Assembly: GCA_051745395.1 (NCBI GenBank)
Contig: JBNJEA010000048.1
Span: 1 to 21,741 of the forward strand
Length of the DNA stretch: 21,741 nt
Origin: JBNJEA01 sp051745395
Lineage (GTDB): Bacteria; Desulfobacterota; Desulfobacteria; Desulfobacterales; Desulfosalsimonadaceae
Direction of reading: 5' to 3'
The notes below the pieces were generated by a model. That model saw only the letters and a program-made list of their open reading frames with translations, had not been told where the DNA came from and did not search any database. Every line of letters starts with the position of its first letter. Positions within the stretch are counted from its first letter, which is position 1. Below, in pieces: positions 7,247 to 14,956 of this stretch. The position numbers and the translations under genes were made by a program.

Positions 7247-8500
7247 TTATTTGCCAACCCGCCGGATTTCGATCGGCTGGAGTTCCACTCGTCGATTCAT
7301 GGCACGGCCTTGCCGGGTCTGGTTGGTTGCAATGGGTCGGGAAAATCCGTAACCGGTAGGATATAAACGGTCGTGGGCTATGCCCTGGTCCGTGAGATAA
7401 TTCTTTACGGCACGGGCCCGCTTCAGGGAAAGGGTTTTATTGTATTTTTGCGTGCCGACATTGTCCGTGTGTCCCTGGATTTCAACCTTGAGTTCCGGAT
7501 TGGCTTTAAAAACCGCGGCGATCCGGTCGAGTGTCGGGTAAAATTCGGACTTTATCTCCCATTGGTCAAAGGCGTATTCAATGTTTTGAATCCCCCAGCA
7601 ACCCCGTTGATCCACCCGGGCACCGGCCGGTGTATCCGGGCATTTGTCATTTTTATCAATGATCCCGTCGCCGTCGGTATCCGGATATCTGGCCAGAAAA
7701 ACCCGCCGCACAAAACGGGCCATCTCGTCTCGGCTTTGCAACTGCTCCACATGGGCCGGAAACCCGCATTCCCCGATCCATGCCAGTTCGTTTACCATTT
7801 CTCTGCTGTATCTTTGCCCCACCGCGACCGGATAAAAACATATCCGGTGACCGAACCGGCGTTTCAGCGATTTGGCCGCCGGAAAAACATTTTTTTCCAA
7901 TACGTTAAAATCACTGACCACAATGACGGCGGTTTTGCCGCTGATACCGGCCAGATGTTTTTCCATGGCGCGCCAGGCTTGCACCATGGGAGTAGAGCCG
8001 CCGGTTTTGTTTATATCAACGAGTTGTGTGTTTAATTGCGCTGTCCGGTAAGGTTGAAAATCGGCAAACATCCTGACGTTTTTCAACGTCAGCAAAGGAT
8101 AATGCCCCATTGTCCAAACGGCATAGTCGAGGGTTTCATATTCGGGCAGGGTTGCATTCATTTTCCCGAGAAACTGTTTCGCCTGATCAATTTTCATCTG
8201 CCCCCCGCTCGGCTGCCCCCCGCTCGGCTGCCCCCCGCTCGGCTGCCCCCGGCTCGGCTGCCCCCGGCTCGGCTGCCCCCGGCTCGGCTGCCCCCGGCTC
8301 GGCTGCCCCATTGATGCCGAAATATCCAACAGCACGATAAAATGGTCAACGCCGGCCTTGTAGGTGTCTTCGGGATACGTTTGCGGGGAAAACGAATCGG
8401 TTGCCACTGCCCGGGACGGCGCTTGTTTGGCACAACCCGAAACGATCAAAAGCAGTCCCACCGACATCAGGAGCAAAACATTGCATAACGGCTTACTCAT
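7247..8500 (-). CDS. vWA-OmpA outer-membrane lipoprotein with a repeat insert
   Basis: This 417-residue envelope protein begins with a lipoprotein signal (lipobox VSGC, lipidated Cys23). A von Willebrand A domain follows, with MIDAS residues Asp59-x-Ser61-x-Ser63, Thr170 and Asp197. Next is a calcium-type thrombospondin-3 repeat (274-301, DTDGDGIIDKNDKCPDT). The C-terminus is an OmpA peptidoglycan-binding domain (about 302-412) with GHTDNVG and an Arg-rich LSLKRARAV helix. It should be anchored in the outer membrane and hold the cell wall, with the vWA domain binding a partner through a metal. Seven GQPS(R/G) pentapeptides are inserted at 65-101, right after the MIDAS loop. Without them the domain would read straight from SASMGQ to MKIDQAKQFL. 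The start has GAGGGA upstream. The gene is monocistronic. Confidence 0.9.
   Translation of the reverse strand: MSKPLCNVLLLMSVGLLLIVSGCAKQAPSRAVATDSFSPQTYPEDTYKAGVDHFIVLLDISASMGQPSRGQPSRGQPSRGQPSRGQPSGGQPSGGQPSGGQMKIDQAKQFLGKMNATLPEYETLDYAVWTMGHYPLLTLKNVRMFADFQPYRTAQLNTQLVDINKTGGSTPMVQAWRAMEKHLAGISGKTAVIVVSDFNVLEKNVFPAAKSLKRRFGHRICFYPVAVGQRYSREMVNELAWIGECGFPAHVEQLQSRDEMARFVRRVFLARYPDTDGDGIIDKNDKCPDTPAGARVDQRGCWGIQNIEYAFDQWEIKSEFYPTLDRIAAVFKANPELKVEIQGHTDNVGTQKYNKTLSLKRARAVKNYLTDQGIAHDRLYPTGYGFSRPIATNQTRQGRAMNRRVELQPIEIRRVGK
8198..8302 (-). repeat. Seven 15-bp in-frame tandem repeats
   Basis: Seven exact-length 15-bp units fill 8198-8302, and a partial eighth (7 bp) follows. Plus-strand units are CTGCCCCCCGCTCGG (first three) and CTGCCCCCGGCTCGG (last four), differing at one base. 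On the coding strand this swaps GGG (Gly) for CGG (Arg). Two blocks of identical units point to recent expansion from two parent units. Because 15 is a multiple of 3, copy-number change alters protein length by five residues without a frameshift. Confidence 0.97.
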
Positions 8501-8880
8501 GCTCTATCCCTCACTTTTTCAGTATCGTTAAAACGCAAAAAGGGACTTCCTTGGAAACGTGAAAGTTATTCTATACTAACGAGTTTTCGAATCCGGAATC
8601 AATGAAAATTTCCACCCTATTGGTCTTTTCCCTATATAAAACCAATCTTTCAACAATTCAGAAGAAAGCCGTGGCATCAAGACCAAACAGGGTTGACATC
8701 CCAGGCTTGGTAAGCTAGACAGATACGGTTTCCCATGGAGCCGGCACGGCCCACGATAAAGCAGTATCGGTTCAGGTCCGGCGCAAATCCGGTCATTACA
8801 ATACAAAACGCATACCTTACATTATGATGTATAATATATTATGATATCGGGCTATGATTCGGTGACTTAGACAGCAAGCA
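8501..8880. other. 380-bp divergent intergenic region between the vWA-OmpA gene and mnmA
   Basis: No gene is seen here on either strand, and no tRNA-like cloverleaf was found. It must hold both divergent promoters. Toward mnmA there is TTGACA at 8693-8698 with a weak TAGACA at 8716-8721 (17-bp spacer), and a consensus TATAAT at 8830-8835 without a good -35. The latter lies in an AT-rich 12-bp palindrome (8831-8842). The right third, with repeated TATGAT, is clearly richer in A and T than its flanks. Confidence 0.5.
8573..8602 (-). promoter_or_regulatory. Possible promoter for the vWA-OmpA lipoprotein gene
   Basis: Read on the minus strand, TTGATT (8602-8597), an 18-bp spacer and TAGTAT (8578-8573) each match 4 of 6 consensus bases. 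They lie about 75 nt before the start codon. Confidence 0.35.
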
Positions 8881-9972
8881 ATGGTTACAGCAATCGCACT
8901 CAGCGGGGGTCTCGATTCCCTGGTGGCGGCATTTCTGCTCAAACAGCAGCAACAAGCCATCATCGGCATCCATTTTATTACCGGCTATGAAACCGTCAAC
9001 CATGACGGCGCAGTTGCCGACGGTAAAGACACCGATTGCCGGAAAATGGCGCCGATTGCCGATCAACTCGACATCCCCGTTCATATCATCGACTGCCGCA
9101 ACACCTTTGAATCCGCTGTTGTGGATTATTTTATACAAACATACGGCCGGGGCCGGACCCCGAATCCCTGCGTGGTCTGCAATAAACGGATCAAATTCGG
9201 ATGGCTCGCCGAAGCGGCGCAGAAACTGGGAGCTTTGCGGGTCGCCACCGGGCATTACGCCCGGCGCAGTCTCAGCAAATCGCGGTATCGCCTGAGAAAA
9301 GGCATGGATCCGGACAAGGACCAGAGTTACTTTCTGGGGATGCTGTCGCAGCAACAACTGGCCCGCGCCTGTTTTCCCCTCGGGGAAAACACAAAAGCCG
9401 AAGTCCGGCAGATCGCCAGCGACCATGAATTGATCCCGGTTTCCGGCGGCGAAAGCCAGGATATCTGCTTTATTCGCAATCAATCCTACCGCTCTTTTGT
9501 GGAAGCCCGATTTCAAAAAACCCCGCATCCCGGACCCATCGTTGACAGCAGCGGCAATGTCCTCGGCCGGCACGACGGGTTGCACCGTTTTACCATCGGG
9601 CAGCGACGGGGGATTAATTGCCCGGCATCGGCCCCTTATTACGTCCTGCGGCTGGATGTGGAAAACAATTGCCTGGTGGTGGGCTTTGAGGACGAATTGT
9701 CTTGCCGGCATTGCGAGATTGGCGATGTCAACTGGATCGCCCCGATGCCGGATGCCCCGATGCGGGTTCAAATCCAGATCCGATACCGGCACCGGCCGGT
9801 GAACGGCACCATTGAACCGATTACGGCAACGCGGGCGGCCCTGCGGTTTGATCGGCCCGAATCGGCCGTCACCCCGGGCCAGGCCGCTGTCTGCTATATA
9901 GGCGATGAAATTGTCGCCGCCGGCTGGATTGAAAATCATTTTATGGACAATTTGCATGACGACCCGAGTTAA
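8881..9972 (+). CDS. mnmA: tRNA-specific 2-thiouridylase MnmA
   Basis: MnmA adds sulfur to U34 of the tRNAs for Lys, Glu and Gln, using ATP and a persulfide sulfur relay. The 363-residue length is normal. The PP-loop ATP site is SGGLDS (8-13). The first catalytic cysteine is in TPNPCVVCNKRIKF (Cys100, with an extra Cys97). ATGHYAR (122-128) and DKDQSYFL (146-152) are family motifs. The second, persulfide-carrying cysteine is in SQDICFI (Cys196). The FTIGQRRG segment and the C-terminal beta-barrel domains follow. The Shine-Dalgarno is weak, and the start is chosen because the PP-loop strand begins at once. The last 17 bp overlap mtaB, so the two are probably co-translated. Confidence 0.92.
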   Translation: MVTAIALSGGLDSLVAAFLLKQQQQAIIGIHFITGYETVNHDGAVADGKDTDCRKMAPIADQLDIPVHIIDCRNTFESAVVDYFIQTYGRGRTPNPCVVCNKRIKFGWLAEAAQKLGALRVATGHYARRSLSKSRYRLRKGMDPDKDQSYFLGMLSQQQLARACFPLGENTKAEVRQIASDHELIPVSGGESQDICFIRNQSYRSFVEARFQKTPHPGPIVDSSGNVLGRHDGLHRFTIGQRRGINCPASAPYYVLRLDVENNCLVVGFEDELSCRHCEIGDVNWIAPMPDAPMRVQIQIRYRHRPVNGTIEPITATRAALRFDRPESAVTPGQAAVCYIGDEIVAAGWIENHFMDNLHDDPS

Positions 9973-11314
9973 ACACATCACCCTTGGCTGCAAGGTCAAC
10001 CAGGCGGAATCCGAAGGCCTTGCCGAATACGGGCGCCGCAAAGAAGTTGTCGTCGTCGGGGCCCGTCAGGCCGCAGACCTTTGTATCATCAATACCTGCG
10101 CGGTCACTGGCAAGGCCGCCATGCAGTCGCGCCAGGCCATCCGAAAAGCCATCCGCAACAACCCCGGCGCCGTTATTGCCGTGACAGGCTGCTATGCCCA
10201 ACAGGACCCGGAAACCCTTGGCGCCATTGAAGGAATCGACTATATCATCGGCCAGTCTCAAAAACACCGGCTTTATGAAATTATCGACATGGCAGGCGCC
10301 AAAGCCGGGGCCGGGCCGGTCGTTGTCCATGACGCAATCCGCCAGCAGCGGGGCTTTCATCCCATGCCCGCCCCGGCGATCGGCAGCCGCACCCGGCCGT
10401 TTTTAAAAATCCAGGACGGCTGCGATGCGTTTTGCACCTACTGCATCGTGCCCCATACCCGCGGCCGCAGCCGCAGCCTGCCGCCGGACAGGGCCCTGGC
10501 CGAAGTCCGGCAGTTAATTGCCGCCGGCGCGCAAGAAATTGTTTTATCCGGCATTCACCTGGGCTGCTACGGCCACGATCTGGATCCGCCAACCGGCCTG
10601 CTGGCCCTGCTGCAACAGATGGAGCAAATCGATTTTCCGGTGCGGATTCGATTGAGCTCCATTGAACCCACGGAATTTTCAGATGCATTGGTGGACTTTA
10701 TCGCCGAGAACCCCCGGATCTGCCCGCATTTCCATATGCCCCTGCAAAGCGGGGATCCGGAAATATTAAAAAGAATGCGCCGGCCGTATTCCCCTGAATT
10801 TTTTGCGGACCGGATCGAAACATTCAAGCGCCGGCTACCGAAGGCGGCCATCGGCGTGGATGTGCTGATCGGCTTTCCCGGGGAAAGCGAGACGGCTTTC
10901 CGCAACACCTTTGATTTCATTGATTCGCTGCCGGTTTCCTACCTGCACGTTTTTCCCTATTCCCCGCGGCCGCCAGCCCCTGCGGCCCGATATCGGGATC
11001 CGGTATCGCCCCCGGAAATCAAGCGGCGCTGCAAGATCATCCATGAACTGGGAGATGCCAAAAAGGCATTTTTTTTCAAACAGATGTGCGGCAAAACCCT
11101 GGATGTGCTCATCGAAAAACCCCTTGATGCAGAAGCATCGGCTTTTACCGGGCTATCGGAAAATTACATCCCGGTTTGCATCCAACAGCCAGGGTTGACG
11201 TCAAACACCCGCATGCCCTGCTATGTCACGGACGCAGACGGCGATCGTCATGTCACGGCCATCCCGGCGTTTTCCCGCACGCCGCATCCGGGCACCGCAT
11301 GTAAACCCGCGTAA
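9956..11314 (+). CDS. mtaB: tRNA N6-threonylcarbamoyladenosine methylthiotransferase MtaB
   Basis: This 452-residue radical-SAM enzyme converts t6A37 of ANN-decoding tRNAs to ms2t6A. An N-terminal UPF0004 domain binds one 4Fe-4S cluster through Cys12 (TLGCKVNQAES), Cys48 (NTCAVT) and Cys79 (TGCYAQ). The radical-SAM cluster motif is CDAFCTYC (Cys156, Cys160, Cys163). RIRLSSIEP, HFHMPLQSG and VDVLIGFPGE follow, and a short TRAM-like RNA-binding tail ends the protein. The TLGCKVNQ form favours MtaB over MiaB or RimO. I chose the ATG at 9956 inside the mnmA end, because the open frame further upstream adds 17 residues unlike the family. The pairing with mnmA suggests an anticodon-loop modification unit. 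Confidence 0.9.
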   Translation: MTTRVKHITLGCKVNQAESEGLAEYGRRKEVVVVGARQAADLCIINTCAVTGKAAMQSRQAIRKAIRNNPGAVIAVTGCYAQQDPETLGAIEGIDYIIGQSQKHRLYEIIDMAGAKAGAGPVVVHDAIRQQRGFHPMPAPAIGSRTRPFLKIQDGCDAFCTYCIVPHTRGRSRSLPPDRALAEVRQLIAAGAQEIVLSGIHLGCYGHDLDPPTGLLALLQQMEQIDFPVRIRLSSIEPTEFSDALVDFIAENPRICPHFHMPLQSGDPEILKRMRRPYSPEFFADRIETFKRRLPKAAIGVDVLIGFPGESETAFRNTFDFIDSLPVSYLHVFPYSPRPPAPAARYRDPVSPPEIKRRCKIIHELGDAKKAFFFKQMCGKTLDVLIEKPLDAEASAFTGLSENYIPVCIQQPGLTSNTRMPCYVTDADGDRHVTAIPAFSRTPHPGTACKPA

Positions 11315-11474
11315 CGAAAGCCCGTGTGCGGTTTCAAACAATTTTCGGAAATGGGATTGCAAGTATCAACATTTTATGATCGTATATACCGGAAAAAGAA
11401 TGATAGACGAGCCCTCGACAGACAAAACCGGTTGCAAAACCGCAGCCCGAAGACCAAACACACGGACACGGATT

Positions 11475-11900
11475 ATGTCAAAACAATCAGAATCGAATAC
11501 GATCCGAAAAACGTTTTCCATATCGGATCTGGCCGATGAACTCGATATCAGCACCCGGGCGATCCGCTTTTATGAAGAAAAGGGATTGATCTCGCCGGAG
11601 CGGACCAAAGGCAATCACCGCATTTACGACAAGCGCGACCGCACCCGCCTGAAACTGATCCTGCGCGGCAAGCGCCTGGGCTATTCCCTGGATGAGATTT
11701 CGGAAATGATCGGCATGGCCGATTTCGATATGGACGAGGAAGAGCAGCTCCGGACAAGCTTTGAATACGGCAAGCGGAAATTAAAGGAAATCAACAGCCG
11801 CATGGAGGAACTACAGATTCTCAAACAGGAGCTGCTCGCCGTCCAGGAAAAAATCTTAAACCGCTTAAACGAACTCGGTTACGAGAAAAAGTCCCGGTAA
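11475..11900 (+). CDS. MerR-family regulator, LiuR-like
   Basis: This 141-residue DNA-binding protein has a MerR winged helix-turn-helix at 14-50 (FSISDLADELDISTRAIRFY). The RTRLKLILRGKRLGYSLDEI segment (56-75) is typical of the LiuR-like group that governs branched-chain acyl-CoA and fatty-acid genes. A coiled coil at about 95-134 would make the dimer. There is no cysteine, so it is not a metal or redox MerR. The frame is open far upstream, but residues before 11475 are unlike the family and overlap mtaB. Two further in-frame ATGs (11376, 11400) are possible starts. The next gene, an enoyl-CoA isomerase, lies about 50 bp downstream. An acyl-CoA effector is an inference from the family and context. 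Confidence 0.85.
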   Translation: MSKQSESNTIRKTFSISDLADELDISTRAIRFYEEKGLISPERTKGNHRIYDKRDRTRLKLILRGKRLGYSLDEISEMIGMADFDMDEEEQLRTSFEYGKRKLKEINSRMEELQILKQELLAVQEKILNRLNELGYEKKSR

Positions 11901-11952
11901 AGGGAAAAGACCGCAACCTTTCACCTGTTGAGACATGGGAGAACAAACTGAA

Positions 11953-12675
11953 ATGACCCTTGTTACCTGGGAAAAATCGGATACCATTGCACGGGTTGCC
12001 ATGACCAATGGCGAAAACCGGCAGAACCTTGATTTTGCCAATGAGATGAACCGTGTCCTGGAGGAGGTCAAGGCGGATCCCGCCGTCACGGCCCTGATAC
12101 TGACATCTTCGGACCCCAAGTACTGGTCGCTGGGCGTGGATGTTGACTGGATCGGTCAGCAGATGCAGGCCGGGGCCAATGACCAGATCAAGGCATTTAT
12201 GTACGGGATGAATGCGGTGTTTACGCAACTGCTGCTCTATCCCGTCCCCGTTATCGGGGCCTTAAACGGCCACGCCTTCGGCAACGGCGCCATTTTGGCA
12301 TGTGCATGCGACTTCCGGCTCATGCGGGCCGACCGGGGTTATTTTTGTTTCCCGGAAGTCGATCTCGGCATCCCGTTTCTGCCGGGCATGATCGAAATGG
12401 TGAAAAAGGCCGTGCCCCACTGCAAGTTCAACGAATTAAAACTCACCGGCAAGCGGGCCGGCGCCGCCGAACTCCAATCCCATCACGTGATCGAAAAAGT
12501 CAGTGAAAACGAGCAATCGCTGACAGAAGACGCCCTGGCATTTGCCGCCATGTTCCATAAAAAACGCGGCATTTTCGCCGAGCACAAAAAGCGGCTCCAC
12601 AGACCCGTCATCGAGGCCATGGAGATAGCCGATCCCGAGTATATCGAATCTTTGTTTTTGTTCGTCAACGATTGA
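11953..12675 (+). CDS. Enoyl-CoA hydratase/isomerase family protein, probably a delta3,delta2-enoyl-CoA isomerase
   Basis: This is a crotonase-fold enzyme of about 240 residues. The oxyanion-hole parts are the SLGVDVDW loop and NGHAFGNGAILACACDFRLM. The helix position that carries the first catalytic Glu of enoyl-CoA hydratases reads GNGAIL here, so that Glu is absent. The second Glu is present in FPEVDLGIPF (Glu135). A single Glu is the pattern of double-bond isomerases, which move cis/trans-3 double bonds to trans-2 for beta-oxidation. The VLMR/RLMRADRG and EVD stretches also resemble plant-type isomerases. An ATG at 11935 would add six residues but has no ribosome site; GGGAG at 11937-11941 fits the ATG at 11953. 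It ends 15 bp from the convergent TetR gene. Confidence 0.82.
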   Translation: MTLVTWEKSDTIARVAMTNGENRQNLDFANEMNRVLEEVKADPAVTALILTSSDPKYWSLGVDVDWIGQQMQAGANDQIKAFMYGMNAVFTQLLLYPVPVIGALNGHAFGNGAILACACDFRLMRADRGYFCFPEVDLGIPFLPGMIEMVKKAVPHCKFNELKLTGKRAGAAELQSHHVIEKVSENEQSLTEDALAFAAMFHKKRGIFAEHKKRLHRPVIEAMEIADPEYIESLFLFVND

Positions 12676-12690
12676 AATGGGTAACGGATT

Positions 12691-13308
12691 TCAGGTAAAG
12701 GCGGCAAGATTGAAAAACTTCAGTGTTTCCTTGGCCTGGCGGATATAAGCCTCCCGGTCGAGTTTCATCATGGGCCGGAAAAAATTTTCGCCGGAAACAA
12801 AATTGTGGATGGCATTCATGATGGAAAGCACTTTCATTTTGGCTTCCACGGATACGTTTCGCCTCTTTTCGGCCAATCCCATGGAATAGGCGATATCGGA
12901 TATGTATTCCGGGACCTGGATATCGAGCAGATCGTCGTGCCGGGTTTTCATGAAATAGCGCATCAATGTCAGGTTCGATATTTCCGGATTTTCAAATAAA
13001 TAATCGACCATTTCCTCAATGGCGATATCCAGGCGCTGGGCAAGGGGGCGGCCCTTGATCTGGGTTTCCACTTCCATGAGTTTTCCCCGCAGGCCGTCAT
13101 TGATGTCCTGGATCACGGCTTCGTAGAGATCGCCCTTTTCCCCCCAGTGATAATACAAAGTGGATATGTCGATATTGACGGCCTTGGCAATCATTCGGGT
13201 CGTGGTGCCATGAAAACCGTATTCGCTGAAAATTTTCCGGGCCGCCACTAAAATCCGGGCTTTCATGGAATCAGGGTTCTGCTTGGCTTTTTCAAGGGAT
13301 GTGGCCAT
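12691..13308 (-). CDS. TetR-family transcriptional regulator
   Basis: The protein has 205 residues. The N-terminal helix-turn-helix is at about 18-63: ARILVAARKIFSEYGFHGTTTRMIAKA in outline, then the recognition helix and LYYHWGEKGDLYEAV. The all-helical C-terminal ligand domain is of ordinary length with no recognisable ligand motif. A longer open frame upstream (to 13359) is unlike the family; GGAAAT before the ATG at 13308 supports the shorter start. It lies downstream of the AMACR/CaiB-like gene on the same strand, with an inverted repeat between them. It probably senses an acyl-CoA and controls this island, but this is inferred from position. Confidence 0.88.
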   Translation of the reverse strand: MATSLEKAKQNPDSMKARILVAARKIFSEYGFHGTTTRMIAKAVNIDISTLYYHWGEKGDLYEAVIQDINDGLRGKLMEVETQIKGRPLAQRLDIAIEEMVDYLFENPEISNLTLMRYFMKTRHDDLLDIQVPEYISDIAYSMGLAEKRRNVSVEAKMKVLSIMNAIHNFVSGENFFRPMMKLDREAYIRQAKETLKFFNLAAFT

Positions 13309-13350
13309 ATGGTGATATTTCCGTTGTAAAAGAATTGACTGGCAGCAGAT

Positions 13351-13372
13351 ATGGCCCATTGAATGGAGCCAT
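13351..13372. promoter_or_regulatory. Candidate operator: imperfect inverted repeat before the TetR gene
   Basis: The core CCATTGAATGG (13356-13366) is a perfect 11-bp inverted repeat around a central G. It extends with a one-base bulge to ATGGC on the left and AGCCAT on the right. It lies 43 bp before the TetR start, where self-regulation is common in this family. Confidence 0.3.
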
Positions 13373-13406
13373 CAAGGCGCAAAGGTGAATCGAAACCACT
13401 CGTGGA

Positions 13407-14555
13407 TCAAATGATGTTTTGTTTTTTAAAATGCGCCACATCGGCGTCCGAATAACCGAGGGACTTGAGCACATCCACCGAATCCTGCCCGAAATCCGGC
13501 GGCGGCGTCTTCACGCCGCCGGGCGTGGCCGACATTTTCACCGGTGTGCCGAGTGCGGTAAAGGGGCTTCCGTCGGCATGCTTGATTTCCACGATCATCT
13601 CTCGTGCCTGAAACCCGGGATCGGTCAGGGCCTCGGACATGTGCCGGACCGGCGCCCAGCAGACATCCCGGCCGGCCAGCACCTGCTGCCAGTGGGCCAA
13701 GGGCTTGGCTTTAAATGTTTCGCGGAAAAACGCAATAATTTCCTTGCGCCGCGTTTCATCATACTGCAGGTCGATGTATTGCGGCACCTCAAACAACAGG
13801 CAGAGATTTTTCCAGAACCGGTTTTCCACGGCACCGATGGACAGGCAGCGCCCGTCTGCGGTTTCATAGGTGTTGTAGCAGGCGTAGCGGTGGGACAAAA
13901 GAGAATTTGAACGCCGGAGGGGTTTTGCCGTCAATTGTTGTATGTTAAAGGCCATGGACAGAAGGCTGAGGCTGCCATCGGTCATTGAGATATCGATATA
14001 CTGACCTTTTCCGGATGTCTGCCGGGCATAAAGGGCCATCAGGATACCGATGACGGCGTTCATGCCCCCGCCGGCCATGTCCGCGATCTGAATGCCGGGA
14101 ATCGAGGGCGGGCGATCGCTTTCTCCGATCAAATCCAGCACCCCGGCCGTGCTCAGGTAATTGACATCATGGCCGGCCGCGTCGCGATACGGGCCGGTTT
14201 GCCCGTATCCGGTGATCGAACAGTAAACAATGGACGGGTTGACCGCGGCCACGGCATCGTAATCCACACCCAGGCGCCTGGTGACCCCGGGCCGGAAGCC
14301 TTCCAGTACGACGTCTGCGGTTTTTACCAGTTCAAAAAACACGTTTTGCCCGGCCTCGGCTTTTAAATTCAAGGTCATGTGCCGCTTGTTGCGATTGACA
14401 ACATTGTTTTGCATGGCCTCAATACCGTATCGCTGATCCTCGATGGCAATGACCTCTGCCCCGTGATCGGCCAGAATCATCGATGCATAGGGACCGGGAA
14501 GCAGCCGGGAAAGATCGATGACCCGGATGCCCGACAGCGCGCCGTGTGTCTGCAT
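13407..14555 (-). CDS. CaiB/BaiF-fold enzyme, likely alpha-methylacyl-CoA racemase (AMACR-like)
   Basis: This 382-residue protein belongs to the CaiB/BaiF (type III CoA-transferase) fold: LSGIRVIDLSRLLPGPYA at the start, DLKAEAG-like LNLKAEAG, ADVVLEGFRPGV, and YCSITGYGQTGPY. His129 in AGHDVNYLS and Asp159 in IQIADMAGGG are exactly 30 residues apart, like the proton-transfer pair His126/Asp156 of the mycobacterial alpha-methylacyl-CoA racemase. CoA transferases use only the Asp. An epimerase of 2-methylacyl-CoAs is therefore favoured, though CoA transfer cannot be excluded. An upstream ATG (14630) falls inside the probable promoter; GGAGGG (14564-14559) precedes the ATG at 14555. The TetR gene follows. 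Confidence 0.82.
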   Translation of the reverse strand: MQTHGALSGIRVIDLSRLLPGPYASMILADHGAEVIAIEDQRYGIEAMQNNVVNRNKRHMTLNLKAEAGQNVFFELVKTADVVLEGFRPGVTRRLGVDYDAVAAVNPSIVYCSITGYGQTGPYRDAAGHDVNYLSTAGVLDLIGESDRPPSIPGIQIADMAGGGMNAVIGILMALYARQTSGKGQYIDISMTDGSLSLLSMAFNIQQLTAKPLRRSNSLLSHRYACYNTYETADGRCLSIGAVENRFWKNLCLLFEVPQYIDLQYDETRRKEIIAFFRETFKAKPLAHWQQVLAGRDVCWAPVRHMSEALTDPGFQAREMIVEIKHADGSPFTALGTPVKMSATPGGVKTPPPDFGQDSVDVLKSLGYSDADVAHFKKQNII

Positions 14556-14617
14556 TTGCCCTCCGTTTGCCAAGGGTTGCTCAGGTTTCCAACATTCGAT
14601 TCCATCATTCGCTTGAT

Positions 14618-14646
14618 AATTTACCGACATCCGGTTTTGAAGTCAA
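14618..14646 (-). promoter_or_regulatory. Promoter for the AMACR-like/TetR pair
   Basis: On the minus strand TTGACT (14646-14641), a 17-bp spacer and TAAATT (14623-14618) match the consensus at 5 and 4 positions. Transcription would start near 14611. This leaves the ATG at 14630 outside the transcript and supports the start at 14555. Confidence 0.5.
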
Positions 14647-14741
14647 ACGCTTTTTGGCAGATGGGACAATGACCCCGGGCAAAACAGACCCTGCCGCCTG
14701 TCCTTGTGTGGTAAATATCCGATGGTAAACACAAAAACCCT

Positions 14742-14770
14742 TTGACAGCCTTTTCAAAACATTTTAGTAT
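14742..14770 (+). promoter_or_regulatory. Promoter of the beta-oxidation operon
   Basis: TTGACA at 14742-14747, a 17-bp spacer and TAGTAT at 14765-14770 form a good sigma70 match. Transcription would start near 14777, about 180 nt before the first start codon. Confidence 0.6.
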
Positions 14771-14774
14771 TTCC

Positions 14775-14788
14775 CCATCAGTTGATGG
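14775..14788. promoter_or_regulatory. Candidate operator overlapping the operon +1
   Basis: CCATCA (14775-14780) and TGATGG (14783-14788) are exact inverted repeats separated by GT. They sit on the expected transcription start, where a bound repressor would block the operon. The TetR or MerR protein of this island is the natural candidate. Confidence 0.3.
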
Positions 14789-14956
14789 AATAAAATGATC
14801 TAATCAATGGTTGTCATCATTTGCTTTGCCCGTCGTGCAAAACGACTGTACCGAAACGCACCGGCAAGCGTGCTTTGACCATATACGCCTTATTTTTATC
14901 CGGTTTTTTACGCATTTTTCTTTTATTCATCACAATCATGTCAAGGAGGCAGTCTC

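Larger units (their letters stand above)
14556..14956. other. 401-bp divergent control region of the acyl-CoA island
   Basis: No gene is called here. It contains the ribosome site and promoter of the minus-strand racemase gene, the promoter of the plus-strand beta-oxidation operon, and a short inverted repeat at that operon's likely +1. The remaining stretch from about 14790 to 14940 is an untranslated leader of about 180 nt. I see no hairpin plus T-tract or known riboswitch core in it. It ends in the AAGGAGG ribosome site for the first operon gene. Confidence 0.6.

Noticed and set aside
8198..8302. Tandem repeat as a possible CRISPR array
   Set aside because: Units are 15 bp with no spacers and are in frame within a gene.
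8036..8433. Repeat-rich frames such as LPPAR and RSAAP repeats
   Set aside because: They are other-frame readings of the 15-bp repeats of the vWA-OmpA gene.
8640..8880. Possible tRNA or riboswitch before mnmA, prompted by GGTTCAGGTCC
   Set aside because: No acceptor stem or cloverleaf can be folded around it, and no riboswitch core was recognised.
8839..10041. A 400-codon open frame on the minus strand
   Set aside because: It is antisense to mnmA, whose motifs are unmistakable; the reading is a shadow with no family features.
11223..11474. An 84-residue N-terminal extension of the MerR regulator
   Set aside because: It overlaps mtaB, is unlike the family and has low-complexity basic composition; the shorter start gives a normal MerR length.
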